Source: Haplomitrium mnioides (taxonomy: Eukaryota; Marchantiophyta; Haplomitriopsida; Calobryales). Taken from it: DNA of 32,451 nucleotides. The position numbers and the translations under genes are program-made. Shown piece after piece: positions 8,701-17,105 of the stretch (its first letter is position 1; each line of letters opens with the position of its first letter). The DNA lies in NCBI GenBank assembly GCA_049999725.1, contig JBNGIS010031189.1, forward strand, positions 1-32,451, read 5' to 3'. The notes beneath the pieces were generated by a model, which searched no databases, had not been told where the DNA came from, and saw only the letters and a program-made list of their open reading frames with translations.

Positions 8701-11700
8701 TGTTACGTTGCTTGACTTGGTGTTGGTGGAGTCATCCCCCTTTTTGTTCTTGTGGCTCTCTATCTAGGAGTACTCTAGCTCATGCATGCGGTGTTGCTTG
8801 ACTTGGTTTAGGTAGAGCCCTCCCTCTTATTGCAATTTTTGTTCTCTACTTGTCAGTTCTCTAGCTCATGTATGTGTTGTTGCTTGACTTGGTGTACGTT
8901 GAGCCTCTCTTCTTATTCTTATTAGTGTTCCATACCTATAAGTGCTCTAGCTCATGCATGTGGTCTTACTTAACTTGGTGTAGATAGAGTCTTTTTGTCT
9001 GTTGTTCTTATTTTCTCTAAATATGAGTGCTCTAGCTCATGCATGTGGTGTTACTTGACATGGATTAGGTCGAGCCTACTTCTTTATTGTTCTTTTTGTT
9101 CTCTACTAATGAGTGCTCTAGCTCATGCATGTATTGTTGCTTGATTTGATATAGGCGTAGCCTTCCCTCTTTATATTCTTATCGTTCTCTACTTATGAGT
9201 GTTCTAGCTCATGCATGTGTTGTTGCTTTACTTGGTGTAGGTAGAGCCTTCCTCTTGATTATTCTTATTGTTCTCTATCTATGAGTGCTCTAGCTCATGC
9301 ATGTGGTTGCTTGACTTGGAATAGGTAGAGCCTTCCTCTTTATTGTTCCTTTTGTTCTCTACTTGTGAGTTATGTAACGCATATATGTGGTGTTGCTAGA
9401 CTTGGCATCCATTGAGCCTTCCCCCTTATTGTTGTTATTGTTCTCTACCTACAAGTGCTCTAGCCCTTGCATGTTGTGTTTCTTGATTTGGCGTTGATGG
9501 AGGCTTCCCAACTATTGTTCTTTTATATTTGTACCTATAACACTCTAGCTCATGCATGTGCTGTTTTTTGACTTAACGTAGGTGGAGTGTTACCTTTTTA
9601 TGTTCTTATTATTCTCTTGAGCGCTCTAGCTCTTGCATGTAGTGTTGTTTTACTTGGTGAAGGTGAAACCTTCCCCTTCATTGTTCTTTTTGTTCTCTAG
9701 CTGTAAGTTCTCTAGCTCATGCATGAAGTGTTACTACAATTGTTGTTGGTGGAGACTTCCCCCTTATTGTTCTTATGGTTTTGTAACCATGAGTGCTCTA
9801 GCTCATGAATGTAGTGTTGCTTAACATGGTGTAAGTGGCGCCTTCCCATTTATTATTATTTTTTTCTCTATTTCAATAAATGTTTAAGCTCATGCATGTG
9901 GTGTTGTTTGACTTGGTGTAGGTGAACCCTTCCTCCTTACTTATCTCACTATTTTCTACCTGTGAGTACGCTAGCTCATGCATGTAGTGTTGTTGCACTT
10001 GGTGTTGGTGGAGCTTTACCCCTTATTGTTCTCTACCTATGAGATCTCTAGCTGATGCACATGGTGTTGTTATATTTGGTGTTGGTGGAGCATTCTTCCT
10101 CACTGTTCTTATTGTTCTTTGCTTTTGAGTGCTCTAGCTCATGTATATGGTGTTGCCTAACTTCGTGTAGCTGGAGCCTTCCCCCTTGTTGTTCTTATTG
10201 TTCTCTATATATGAGCACTCTAGCTCATGCATGTGATGTTGCTACACTTGGTGCTGGTGGAGCCTCTTCCTCTTTTGTTCTCTACTTTTGAGTGTTGTAG
10301 CTCATGCATGTGGTGTTGCTTCACTTTGTGTAGGTGGAGCCTTCCCTCATTTTTTTTAATTTTTTTTCTCTACTTATAAGAGCTCTAGCTCATGTATGTG
10401 TGTTTCTTGACTTGGTATAGATGGAGCCTTTCTATCTCAATGTTCTCTACATATGAGAATTGTAGTTGATGCATGTGATGTTGCTTAACTTAGTGTAGGT
10501 GGAGCCTTCTGCCTTATTTTTCTTGTTATTCTCTATCTATGAGTGCTCTAGCTCATGCATGTGGTGTTGCTTGACTTGGAAAAGGTGCAGCCTTCCCCTC
10601 TATTGTTCCTTTTGTTTTCTACATGTGAGTTATGTAGCTCATGCATGTGGTGTTGCTTGACTTGGTGTTCATTGAACTTCCCTCCTTACTGTTGTTATTA
10701 TTCTCTACCTATGAGTCCTCTAGCCCATGCATGGTGTGTTGTTTGATTTGGTGTTGATGGATCCTTCCCTCTTAATGCTTTTTTTAATCTGTACCTATGA
10801 GTGCTCTAGTTTATGCATGTGGTTTTGCTTGACTTGGCATAGGTAGAGCCTTGCCCATATTTGTTCTTATTGTTCTCTACCAATGAGTGCTCTAGCTTTT
10901 GCATGTGGTGTTGTTGTACTTGGTGAAGATGAAACCTTCCTCTTGATTGTTCTTTTTGTTCTCTAGCTATGAGTGCTTTGACTCATGCATGAAGTGCTGC
11001 TACAATTGGTGTTAGTGAAGACTTCCCCCTTATTGTTCTTATAGCTATGTACGTATTAGTGATCTGGCTCATGCATGTGGTGTTGCTTGACATGGTGTAG
11101 GTTGCGCCTTCCTGTTTATATTTTTTTCTCTGTACCGATGAGTGTTTTAGCTCATGTATGTGGTGTTACGTGACTTGATGTAGATGGAGCCTTCGCTCTT
11201 GTTGTTCTTATTGTTCTCTATATGTGAGTACACTAGCTCATGCATGTGGTGTTGTTTCACTTGGTGTTGAAGAAGCTTTATCTCTTATTTCTCTCTACCT
11301 ATGAGATCTCTAGCTGATGCATGTGATGTTGTCATATTTGGTGGTGGTGGAGAAGTTCCCCTTATTGTTCTTTTTGTTCTTTGTCTTTGAAAGCTCTAGC
11401 TCATGCATGTGGTGATGCTTGACTTGTGGTAGGTGCAACCTTCTCCCTTGGCGTTCTTATTGTTCTCTATCTATGAGCACTCTAGCTCATGCGTGTGATC
11501 TTGATACACTCGGTGTTAGTGGAGTCTTCCTATACTTTGTTCTTTACTTTGAGTGATGTAGCTCATACATGTGGTGTTGCTTCACTTGGTGTAGGTGGAG
11601 CCTTCCTTTTTTTTGTTTTTATTCTCTATCTATAAGTGCTCTAGCTGATGTATGTGGTGTTGCTTGACTTGGAGTAGATGGAGCCTTTCTCCTTGACACT

Positions 11701-12224
11701 TTTAATGTTCTCTACCTATGGTGTTGCTCAACTTGGTGTAGGTGGAGCCTTCCACCTTATTTTTCTTATTATTCTCTACCTATGAGTATTCTAGCTCATG
11801 CATGTGGTGTTGTTGCACTTGGTCTTGGTAGAACCTTCCTTCTTATTGTTTGTATTGTTCTCTACCTATGAGTGCTCTAGCTCATGCATGTGGTGATACT
11901 TCACTTGGTGTAGGTGGAGCCTTTCCCCTTATTGTTCTCTACTTATAATTGCTCAAGCTCATGCAAATTGTTTTGCTTGACTTTGTGCAAGTGAAGCCTT
12001 CCCCATTATTGTTCTTTTTCTTCTCTACTTATGAATGCTCTAGCTAATGTATGTGGTGTTGCTTGACTTAGTGTAGCTCAAGCCTTCCTCCTTATTGTTC
12101 TTTTTTTTCTCTACCTATAAGTGCCCTAGCTCATTCGTGTGGTGTTGCTTGACTTGGTGTAGGTGGATCTTTGCCTCTTATTGTTTTTTTTAAATCTCAA
12201 TTGATGAGAGCTCTAACTCATATA
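5711..12224 (+). repeat. Satellite array, part 1 (86 bp monomer)
   Basis: About 6.5 kb of head-to-tail monomers, all in one orientation. The basic period is 86 bp; shorter monomers lack one copy of an internal 9 bp unit (TTATTGTTC), giving 77 bp. Landmarks in order are CTCTACCTATGAGTGCTCTA, GCTCATGCATGTGGTGTTGC, TTGACTTGGTGTAGGTGGAG and a pyrimidine-rich tail (CCTTCCCCCTTATTGTTC). Most copies carry the palindrome CATGCATG. Copies differ from the consensus at many positions and no higher-order period is obvious by eye. Open frames here on both strands (for example 6051-6308 -, 9633-9824 +, 10555-10746 +) are by-products of the repeat. The right end is cut by insertion of copy B. No gene is seen inside. 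Confidence 0.95.
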
Positions 12225-12643
12225 TGTCATAGAAGAACTCCAAAACAAACTCCAAATGAATAAGAACTCATAGTGAACTGTAATAGAGTTTTTCAACCAA
12301 ATGCAACTCAAAGCCCAAGCCAAGACCAAGAGTGCAAGCAAAAGCCAAGCAACCAAAGAACCCAAGTGGTTTGAGAGGAACTCCAGAATGAGAATTGGGG
12401 CTATATAGCTCTTCTATTTATACAAGAGAAGAAAGTTCCATCTTTCTTTAGTCACTTCCAATATCAACCCTAAAATTGATTACTTAAAAGTCACTTCTAA
12501 TTTCAACCTTAAAAACTCCCAAAAAAAAAACTTTGAAGGCAAGTAATTTTATCTCAAGTCAACTCTAAAGTGATCCTCTACCACTTCCTTCACTCCTCTC
12601 TATTTTCTTATAAATAGTACAACATCATGCTTGTATTATTACT
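12225..12643 (-). repeat. 3' LTR of copy B
   Basis: About 419 bp, collinear with the 5' LTR at 16686-17105: agaactc, caaactccaaatga, taagaactcatagtgaa, agaccaagagtgcaagcaaa, agccaagcaaccaaagaacc, accacttccttcactcctct and acaacatcatgcttgta occur in the same order. Its inner terminus reads ATTATTACT rather than the ACTATTACA of the other LTR, so one terminal dinucleotide has mutated. Confidence 0.9.
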
Positions 12644-12657
12644 AAGTCCTCCCTTCT
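12644..12657 (-). other. Polypurine tract of copy B
   Basis: On the - strand the bases immediately before the 3' LTR read AGAAGGGAGGACTTAG, mostly purine. This is the expected site of plus-strand priming, at the expected position. Confidence 0.6.
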
Positions 12658-12679
12658 AATCAATGATGTACTCATCATT

Positions 12680-13180
12680 ATTGCAACTTTCAAATATTTG
12701 AATAGCTTTTTGAGTATTCTCAAGGTTTGAACAAGGTTCCAAAGTAGCATCATGAAGTGAATAGCCTTTCTACAGAACCTTGTGTTCAACTTGTGGATGC
12801 CACCCTCATTTGATAACTCTTTTCGTCAAAATCTGGTTCACTTTAAATTCCTTAGATCATCAAGAACAATAGCTGGAGGAGGAAGTTGAACATGATTTGG
12901 AAAAGAAGATGGACTAGAAACAAAAGGTTTAAGTTTAGAGACATTGAACACAAGATGAATCTTCATATGAAGAGGAAGAGTACCAACCCAAGCAGAAGAT
13001 AACCTACTGACTTGAGTATCTAAAGACAATGGGAGACCGTGAGTAGATAACATAACTTGGTCACCTAAAACAAAAGAGAAATCACGACGATGACTATTGG
13101 CATAATTTTTTGCCGATTTTGAGCAACAGTAAGATGGTTGCAAGCATCTTGCAAAGAAGAAGATAAACAAGACAAAAAGA
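12680..13180 (-). pseudogene. int: Integrase C-terminus and chromodomain remnant, copy B
   Basis: Reading on the - strand, 13170-12838 gives NRQ/KNYAN, FSFVLGDQVMLSTHGLPLSL, IHLVFNVSKLKPFVSSPSSF and then PPPAIVLDDL, the run-in to a chromodomain. After a frame change the chromodomain appears at about 12840-12685: KRVIK, stop, HPQVEHKVL, stop, KGYSLHDATLEPCSNLEN. The Trp of the usual Thr-Trp-Glu-Pro block is Leu. It aligns along its length with the copy A chromodomain (5059-5217), so the domain belongs to the family and was not gained by one copy. Confidence 0.75.
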
Positions 13181-14010
13181 TAGAAATACTTAGAGCATTG
13201 GAAGAAGAATGAGAAAGCAAACCATCAAAAACAAGAGGATATTGACCCAGATTAAGAAAGAAAAGAGAAAATCTAGTACTTGCTTGTGTGGAGTTGTTGT
13301 AAGCAAACTCCACATCCAGTAAGAAACCATCCCCATCCGTGTGATGTACATTGGTGAGCGCGTAAATTATATCCTCCACAGTGCAATTAACATACTCTAT
13401 TTGCTAATCTGTTTGAGGATAATAAGCAGTAGACATAAAGAGTTTGGTTCTTAAAAGTTTGAACAACTCTCGCTAAAACTTCCTAGTGAAATGTGGATCC
13501 CGATAAGATATTAACATCTTAGCCATTCTATGATGATAGAAGACTGTATCAAAGTAAATTTTTGCCAATTGTGAGGCATCTACTGTATCCATTGTCAGTG
13601 CTAAGTGAATGTACTTGCTAAGCTTGTTTACAAACACCACAGTGGCAGTAAACCCACGAGGTGTAGTTGGAAGTGAAGTGACAAGATCCAAGCTTATATA
13701 ATCCCAACGAGTAGTACGAATTGGTGGTGGTTGAAGAAGTCTCGCTGGTTTTTTATTTGAAGCATTGTTTTATTGACAACTTTCAAATGAATGAACAAAA
13801 CCACAAACATCTTGAGCCAAGTTTGGCCACCACCAAGTACGTTGAAGGAACTCTTTAGTTTTATCTACTCTAAGATGCCCAAAGATATGAATGTCACGTG
13901 CTTCTTGTAAACAAGCCATTTGAAGTGTATCCTCTAATGGAGCATATATTTGATGGCCTTGATAGAGACTACTATCTCAAATGGAAAAAAAAATGGTACT
14001 CAGTATCTTT
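13181..14010 (-). pseudogene. int: Integrase remnant, copy B
   Basis: The N-terminal zinc-binding region is visible on the - strand at about 13900-13750 (GHLRVDKTKEFL, WWWPNLAQDVCGF), but the first cysteine of the CxxC pair is Phe (HSFESC). In the core the first Asp is at 13686-13688. The second catalytic position is Tyr instead of Asp (TAT, + strand 13503-13505, in the block SYRDPHF). The Glu is at 13395-13397. The spacing of the last two is 36 codons, as in D,D(35)E. The loss of the second Asp alone would abolish strand transfer. Stops are fewer than in copy A over the same stretch. Confidence 0.85.
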
Positions 14011-14717
14011 GATGGCCAATTGTACCCAAACAAGACTAAAAAAAAGATATTCTTGTAGTTTTTGGCGATAACTTCCACTAGTTAACTCATCCAAATGTAA
14101 CATGCTAATGCTAACCACCTCTATTGTATTCACTCAATGATTCGGCCTTCATGATAATGCATCAAGAATGGTGTAGAACCTTCTAAGCTTGCACTCTAGC
14201 TTGATATCAAAGAGTTACAATTGTTCTTCCCATTGGTGATGGAAACTTGTCATATTTTCCAAATGGATTGCTCGTAACAATGGCTTGTGATTTGTGCAGA
14301 TAAGTATAGGTCTTCCCAAAAAGATAGTATCTCTACACTTTGGTAGTAGAAACCATTGTCATCTGCTTCCAATCCCTTGCCAAATAATTTCTCTCCACCG
14401 CATTGAACCGGCGTGACATGAAGGAAATTGGATGAAGTCCATCCTCAATTCTTGCTGCAAAATTGCTCCAATAGCAAAACTATAAGCATTGAAATCAACT
14501 ATACAGTGTGCATTTGGATCATATGGTTGTAGAATAAGACAAGAAAAGACTCCATTCTTGAGCTGTTGAAATGTCGCTTGCTCTTTGGCAGTTCATTGAA
14601 ACTTGACCTCCTTACCTAGCAAATTTGTAAGTGGTGCAACAATATGTACATAATAATGGATGAATTGTCAATAGAATCTTGCCCATCCATTGAAGTCTTC
14701 AATGCCTTTTGCCTCCT
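14011..14717 (-). pseudogene. pol: RNase H remnant, copy B
   Basis: Recognised by homology with copy A 3168-3760. On the - strand the segment EDGLHPISFMSRRFNAVE (about 14452-14398) is followed by YLARDWKQMTMVSTTKV and then a stop in the same place as in copy A. The Asp-Ala-Ser start of the domain, near 14500, is disrupted by frameshifts. Positions 14040-14130 correspond to the tether toward integrase and have no open frame. Confidence 0.65.
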
Positions 14718-15593
14718 TTATTGTATAGGCCACTCTATAATAGCTTTAATTTTTTCTTCTTTTGTCTTAATATCATCCACATACAACTTGTGCATTAGGT
14801 AAGTAGCCTCTTGCTTCCAAAATTTGCACTTGGATCTCATACAATAAAACTTCCAATTGCGCAACCTTTGCAATATTTCTTTCAAATAATTACGATGCTC
14901 AGCTTCAGTTTTACTAAATAAGAATGTCATCAAAGAATACCAAAACTAACTTATCCAATAAACCATCAAAATTTTGATGCATTGATCTATAAATATGGTG
15001 AGAGCATTAGTTAGACCAAATGTAAGGACCTTCCACTCAAAATGCCCATACCTTGCACAAAAAGCTATCTTTGACATATCACTTGGCTGGATAAGAATTT
15101 GCCAATAGCCACTTAAAAGATCCAGCTTGGAAAAGAATCGCAACCCACTAAAATGATCCAACAAATTATCATTATGTGGCAAAGTATAAGCATTCCTTAC
15201 TGTTTGATTGTTCAAACCACTATAGTTTGTACAAAGACATAATCTATCATCTTTTTTTGGTACAAAGAATACCGGTGCTCTTCAAAGCAAAATACTATGC
15301 TGAATAAAATCCTTCTTAAGAAGATATGTCAAGGTCTTGCAAAGCTCTTTCAACTCTTGTGGTGATAACCAACATATACACCAATTGTTACGAGTACTTT
15401 TTAGTATAACCTCAATTGGAAAGGGTATTCCATAATCATCTAGTAACCCTTTTAGCAAATTATTTGGAAACACATCTGAAAACTCCTTCAAAATATCATC
15501 AATCATTGAGGTTGGTATAGGCTTCCCTCCTTCTTTATTCAAGTCTATAATAAGCTTGATCCACAAAGCAAAGTCATGCAACTCTTTCTCCAT
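14718..15593 (-). pseudogene. pol: Reverse transcriptase remnant with linker, copy B
   Basis: Three open pieces on the - strand follow one another. 15593-15282 holds the linker (PTSMIDDILKEFSDVFPNNL) and the fingers (ELKELCKTLTYLLKKDFIQ). 15215-14946 holds LRFFSKLDLLSGYWQILIQP and FCARYGHFEWKVLTFGLTNA. 14933-14718 holds the thumb and connection (LQRLRNWKFYCMRSKCKFW). The catalytic box at about 14937-14926 reads Phe-Phe-Asp-Asp, so both aspartates are still present here, unlike copy A, but in another frame from the pieces on either side. Stops follow directly after the box. Confidence 0.85.
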
Positions 15594-15973
15594 GAAAGCA
15601 TTATGTTCAACTCATTTATGCCTCTTCACCAACAGTGCCAAACGTCTCAAAAGAATTTGATTTCCTTGTAAAGTAGCTGGAATTTGTTGCTTTGCTTGAT
15701 CAAATTGAGTGGATCAATCTTCAATCCAAAGAAACCCTAATATGATGTCATATTATACAAGTGCAATAACAAATTGCATAGATTTTGCGTACTCTTTTCC
15801 AATCCTTTGAAGGAATGGCATTTGAGAGCAAAATAGGTCATGCTTTTGACCATCAGCCATAATGACAACACTCCTTTTGATAAGACGTGATCTACTCAGA
15901 ATTTTACAAGCTCTAATAGAATTAAAATTTCAACAATGATTCAAAGTACCTTGTTCCATTGTGATGGCATGAC
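15594..15973 (-). pseudogene. pro: Protease remnant with internal rearrangement, copy B
   Basis: The 3' half aligns with copy A: on the - strand the blocks FVIALV, stop, YDIILGFLWIED are found near 15780-15720, and MADGQK near 15865. The 5' half, which should carry the catalytic Asp-Ser-Gly, is replaced. From about 15905 to 16000 the + strand, not the - strand, matches the sense strand of copy A (see the inverted segment). About 45 bases around the catalytic triad are also missing or unalignable. Positions 15600-15720 match the linker of copy A (LVKRHK and similar). Confidence 0.6.
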
Positions 15974-16033
15974 TCACTTTTTATTGCTATAGAAGCTTGG
16001 TTGAGTACAGGATCTAGCTTCTGTAGCAATAAA
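15905..16033. repeat. Inverted segment and hairpin at the gag/protease junction of copy B
   Basis: On the + strand 15908-15958 reads caagctctaatagaatta, aaatttcaaca and gtaccttgttc, matching copy A sense 1861-1911. Positions 15965-15996 (tggcatgactcac, attgct, agaag) match copy A sense 1785-1816. Copy B is a - strand element, so these are upside down within it, and the two matched pieces are also in swapped order. The arms 15980-15997 and 16016-16033 are reverse complements at 17 of 18 positions around a loop of 18 bases, where the - strand gag meets its own inverted copy. The outer limits are approximate. Confidence 0.7.
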
Positions 16034-16519
16034 TAGTAAGTTAAATTGCTCCGCAATGCGCATTGCTTCTTCTAATTGAGTAGGCTCTCTCATTGTAGCT
16101 GCCATTCTCGTGCAAGGTTTATATCCGCAAACAAAGCCATATAATGCTTCTTCTTCTCTTGTATCAAGAATTTGCATAATTGTATCTTGAAAATGTGTAG
16201 CATAGCTTCTCACTGTATCAAATTGCTTCAATTTGGCCAATCAATCTCTTGTTATTTTTGAAGCATTTACAATCCTAAATCTTAAAATCACCGCTTCTTT
16301 GAATTCACACCAAGAAATAATAGCAACATCAAATCCACATTATGCTTGTTCTATTTAATATCTCCACCAAGTATTTGCAAATCTTTCTAATTTACTTACC
16401 GCAAATAGAATTTGTCGACCATCTTCTCTAATGTTTATAACTTCAAAATATTGCTCACAATCAAATATAAAGTTCTTAGATGCTTCACCAACCATCTTCT
16501 CATCATATGCTTTTGGCAT
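15974..16519 (-). pseudogene. gag: gag (capsid) remnant, copy B
   Basis: The - strand start codon at 16519-16517 is the equivalent of ATG 1320 in copy A and opens with MPKAY. The sequence continues with FDCEQYFEVINIRE, then ANTWW (the Trp pair that is broken by a stop in copy A), then stops near 16350-16330 and 16245. The last part, 16240-15974, is open: LKQFDTVRSYATHFQDTIMQ, ILDTREEEALYGFV and then the C-terminal helix. No CCHC zinc knuckle follows. The last residues after EARSCTQPSF come from the inverted segment, not from gag. Confidence 0.75.
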
Positions 16520-16671
16520 TGAAAGTCATTCATAACTTTCTTCTTCTCAAAAAGTTTCTCTTTCCTTCATTCTTACTTTCAAAAGGCGTGAAAGATGCTC
16601 AAGCTACTGTTGCATCGCTTGAGCAACCGCTTCTTGATTCTCCATGTAACTCACCACAAAAAAAAAGCCGT
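16520..16671 (-). other. Leader of copy B between primer site and gag
   Basis: About 150 bases homologous to copy A 1169-1319 (gtggtgagttacatgga and gagcatctttca in element orientation). A short + strand open frame at 16480-16731 overlaps this leader and the LTR edge and is antisense to the element. It has no recognisable domain and is not taken as a gene. Confidence 0.6.
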
Positions 16672-16684
16672 AGCTTTGATACCA
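16672..16684 (-). other. Primer binding site, initiator tRNA-Met type (copy B)
   Basis: On the - strand the sequence is TGGTATCAAAGCT, identical to copy A and one base inside the 5' LTR end (TTAACA). It is the expected complement of the 3' end of initiator tRNA-Met with one mismatch to the usual plant consensus. Confidence 0.85.
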
Positions 16685-16685
16685 A

Positions 16686-17105
16686 TGTTAAAGAACTCAA
16701 AGACAAACTCCAAATGAGTAAGAACTCATAGTGAAATCTAATAGAGTTCTTCAACTAAATGCAACTCAAGACCCAAGCTAAGACCAAGAGTGCAAGCAAA
16801 AGCCAAGCAACCAAAGAACCCAAGTGATTTGAGAGAAACTCAAGAATGAGGATTGGGGCTATAAAGCCCTTTATTTATATAAGAGAAGAAGTTATATATT
16901 TTCTTCACTTACAAGTTACTTCCAATATCAATACTAAAATTGATCACTTAGAAGTCACTTCTAATTTAAACTGTAAAAATTCTAAAAGTAACTTTGAAGG
17001 TAAGTGATTCTATCTCAAATCAACCTTAAAAGTGACCCTCTACCACTTCCTTCACTCCTCTTTACTTTCTTATAAATAGCACAACATCATGCTTGTACTA
17101 TTACA
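16686..17105 (-). repeat. 5' LTR of copy B
   Basis: 420 bp running on the - strand from TGTAATAGTACAAGCATGAT to GAGTTCTTTAACA, with the canonical TG and CA ends. It contains two copies of the ~39 bp unit (gaagtgacttctaagtgat), a TATA-like stretch and an AATAAA motif. Its outer end meets satellite sequence directly. Confidence 0.9.
16874..16881 (-). promoter_or_regulatory. Candidate TATA box in the 5' LTR of copy B
   Basis: On the - strand the LTR reads cttatataaataaagggct, giving TATATAAA followed at once by AATAAA. The distance to the end of the LTR (about 190 bases) fits a U3/R promoter. The 3' LTR has a weaker version (TATAAATAG) and the copy A LTR reads gtaaataaaaggg. The call rests on motif and position only. 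Confidence 0.4.

Larger units (their letters stand above)
12225..17105 (-). mobile_element. Ty3/gypsy chromovirus copy B, full-length but degenerate, inserted in satellite
   Basis: A two-LTR element of about 4.88 kb on the - strand, starting TG (12225) and ending CA (17105) on the + strand. The left flank ends in gctctaactcatata and the right flank begins tatgaggtgttgcttgactt. Together they rebuild one satellite monomer (ctctagctcatgcatgtggtg), proving insertion into a pre-existing array. The target-site duplication is at best a degraded tata/tatg. The internal order is primer site, gag, protease, reverse transcriptase, RNase H, integrase, chromodomain, polypurine tract. The two LTRs differ at about one position in ten by eye, so the insertion is old. 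All coding parts carry stops or frameshifts. Confidence 0.9.

Noticed and set aside
9633-9824. A family of Cys/Trp-rich 60-107 residue proteins encoded across the satellite
   Set aside because: The frames start and stop at fixed monomer positions, overlap one another in different frames, and their length follows from 2 x 86 + 20 bases. They are explained by the repeat, and no independent coding signal is seen.
5711-12224. CRISPR-like array
   Set aside because: Repeats are contiguous 77-86 bp units with no unique spacers, no cas genes and a eukaryotic context.
16480-16731. 83-codon + strand frame at the copy B 5' end
   Set aside because: Antisense to gag, leader and LTR of copy B, so it is a shadow.
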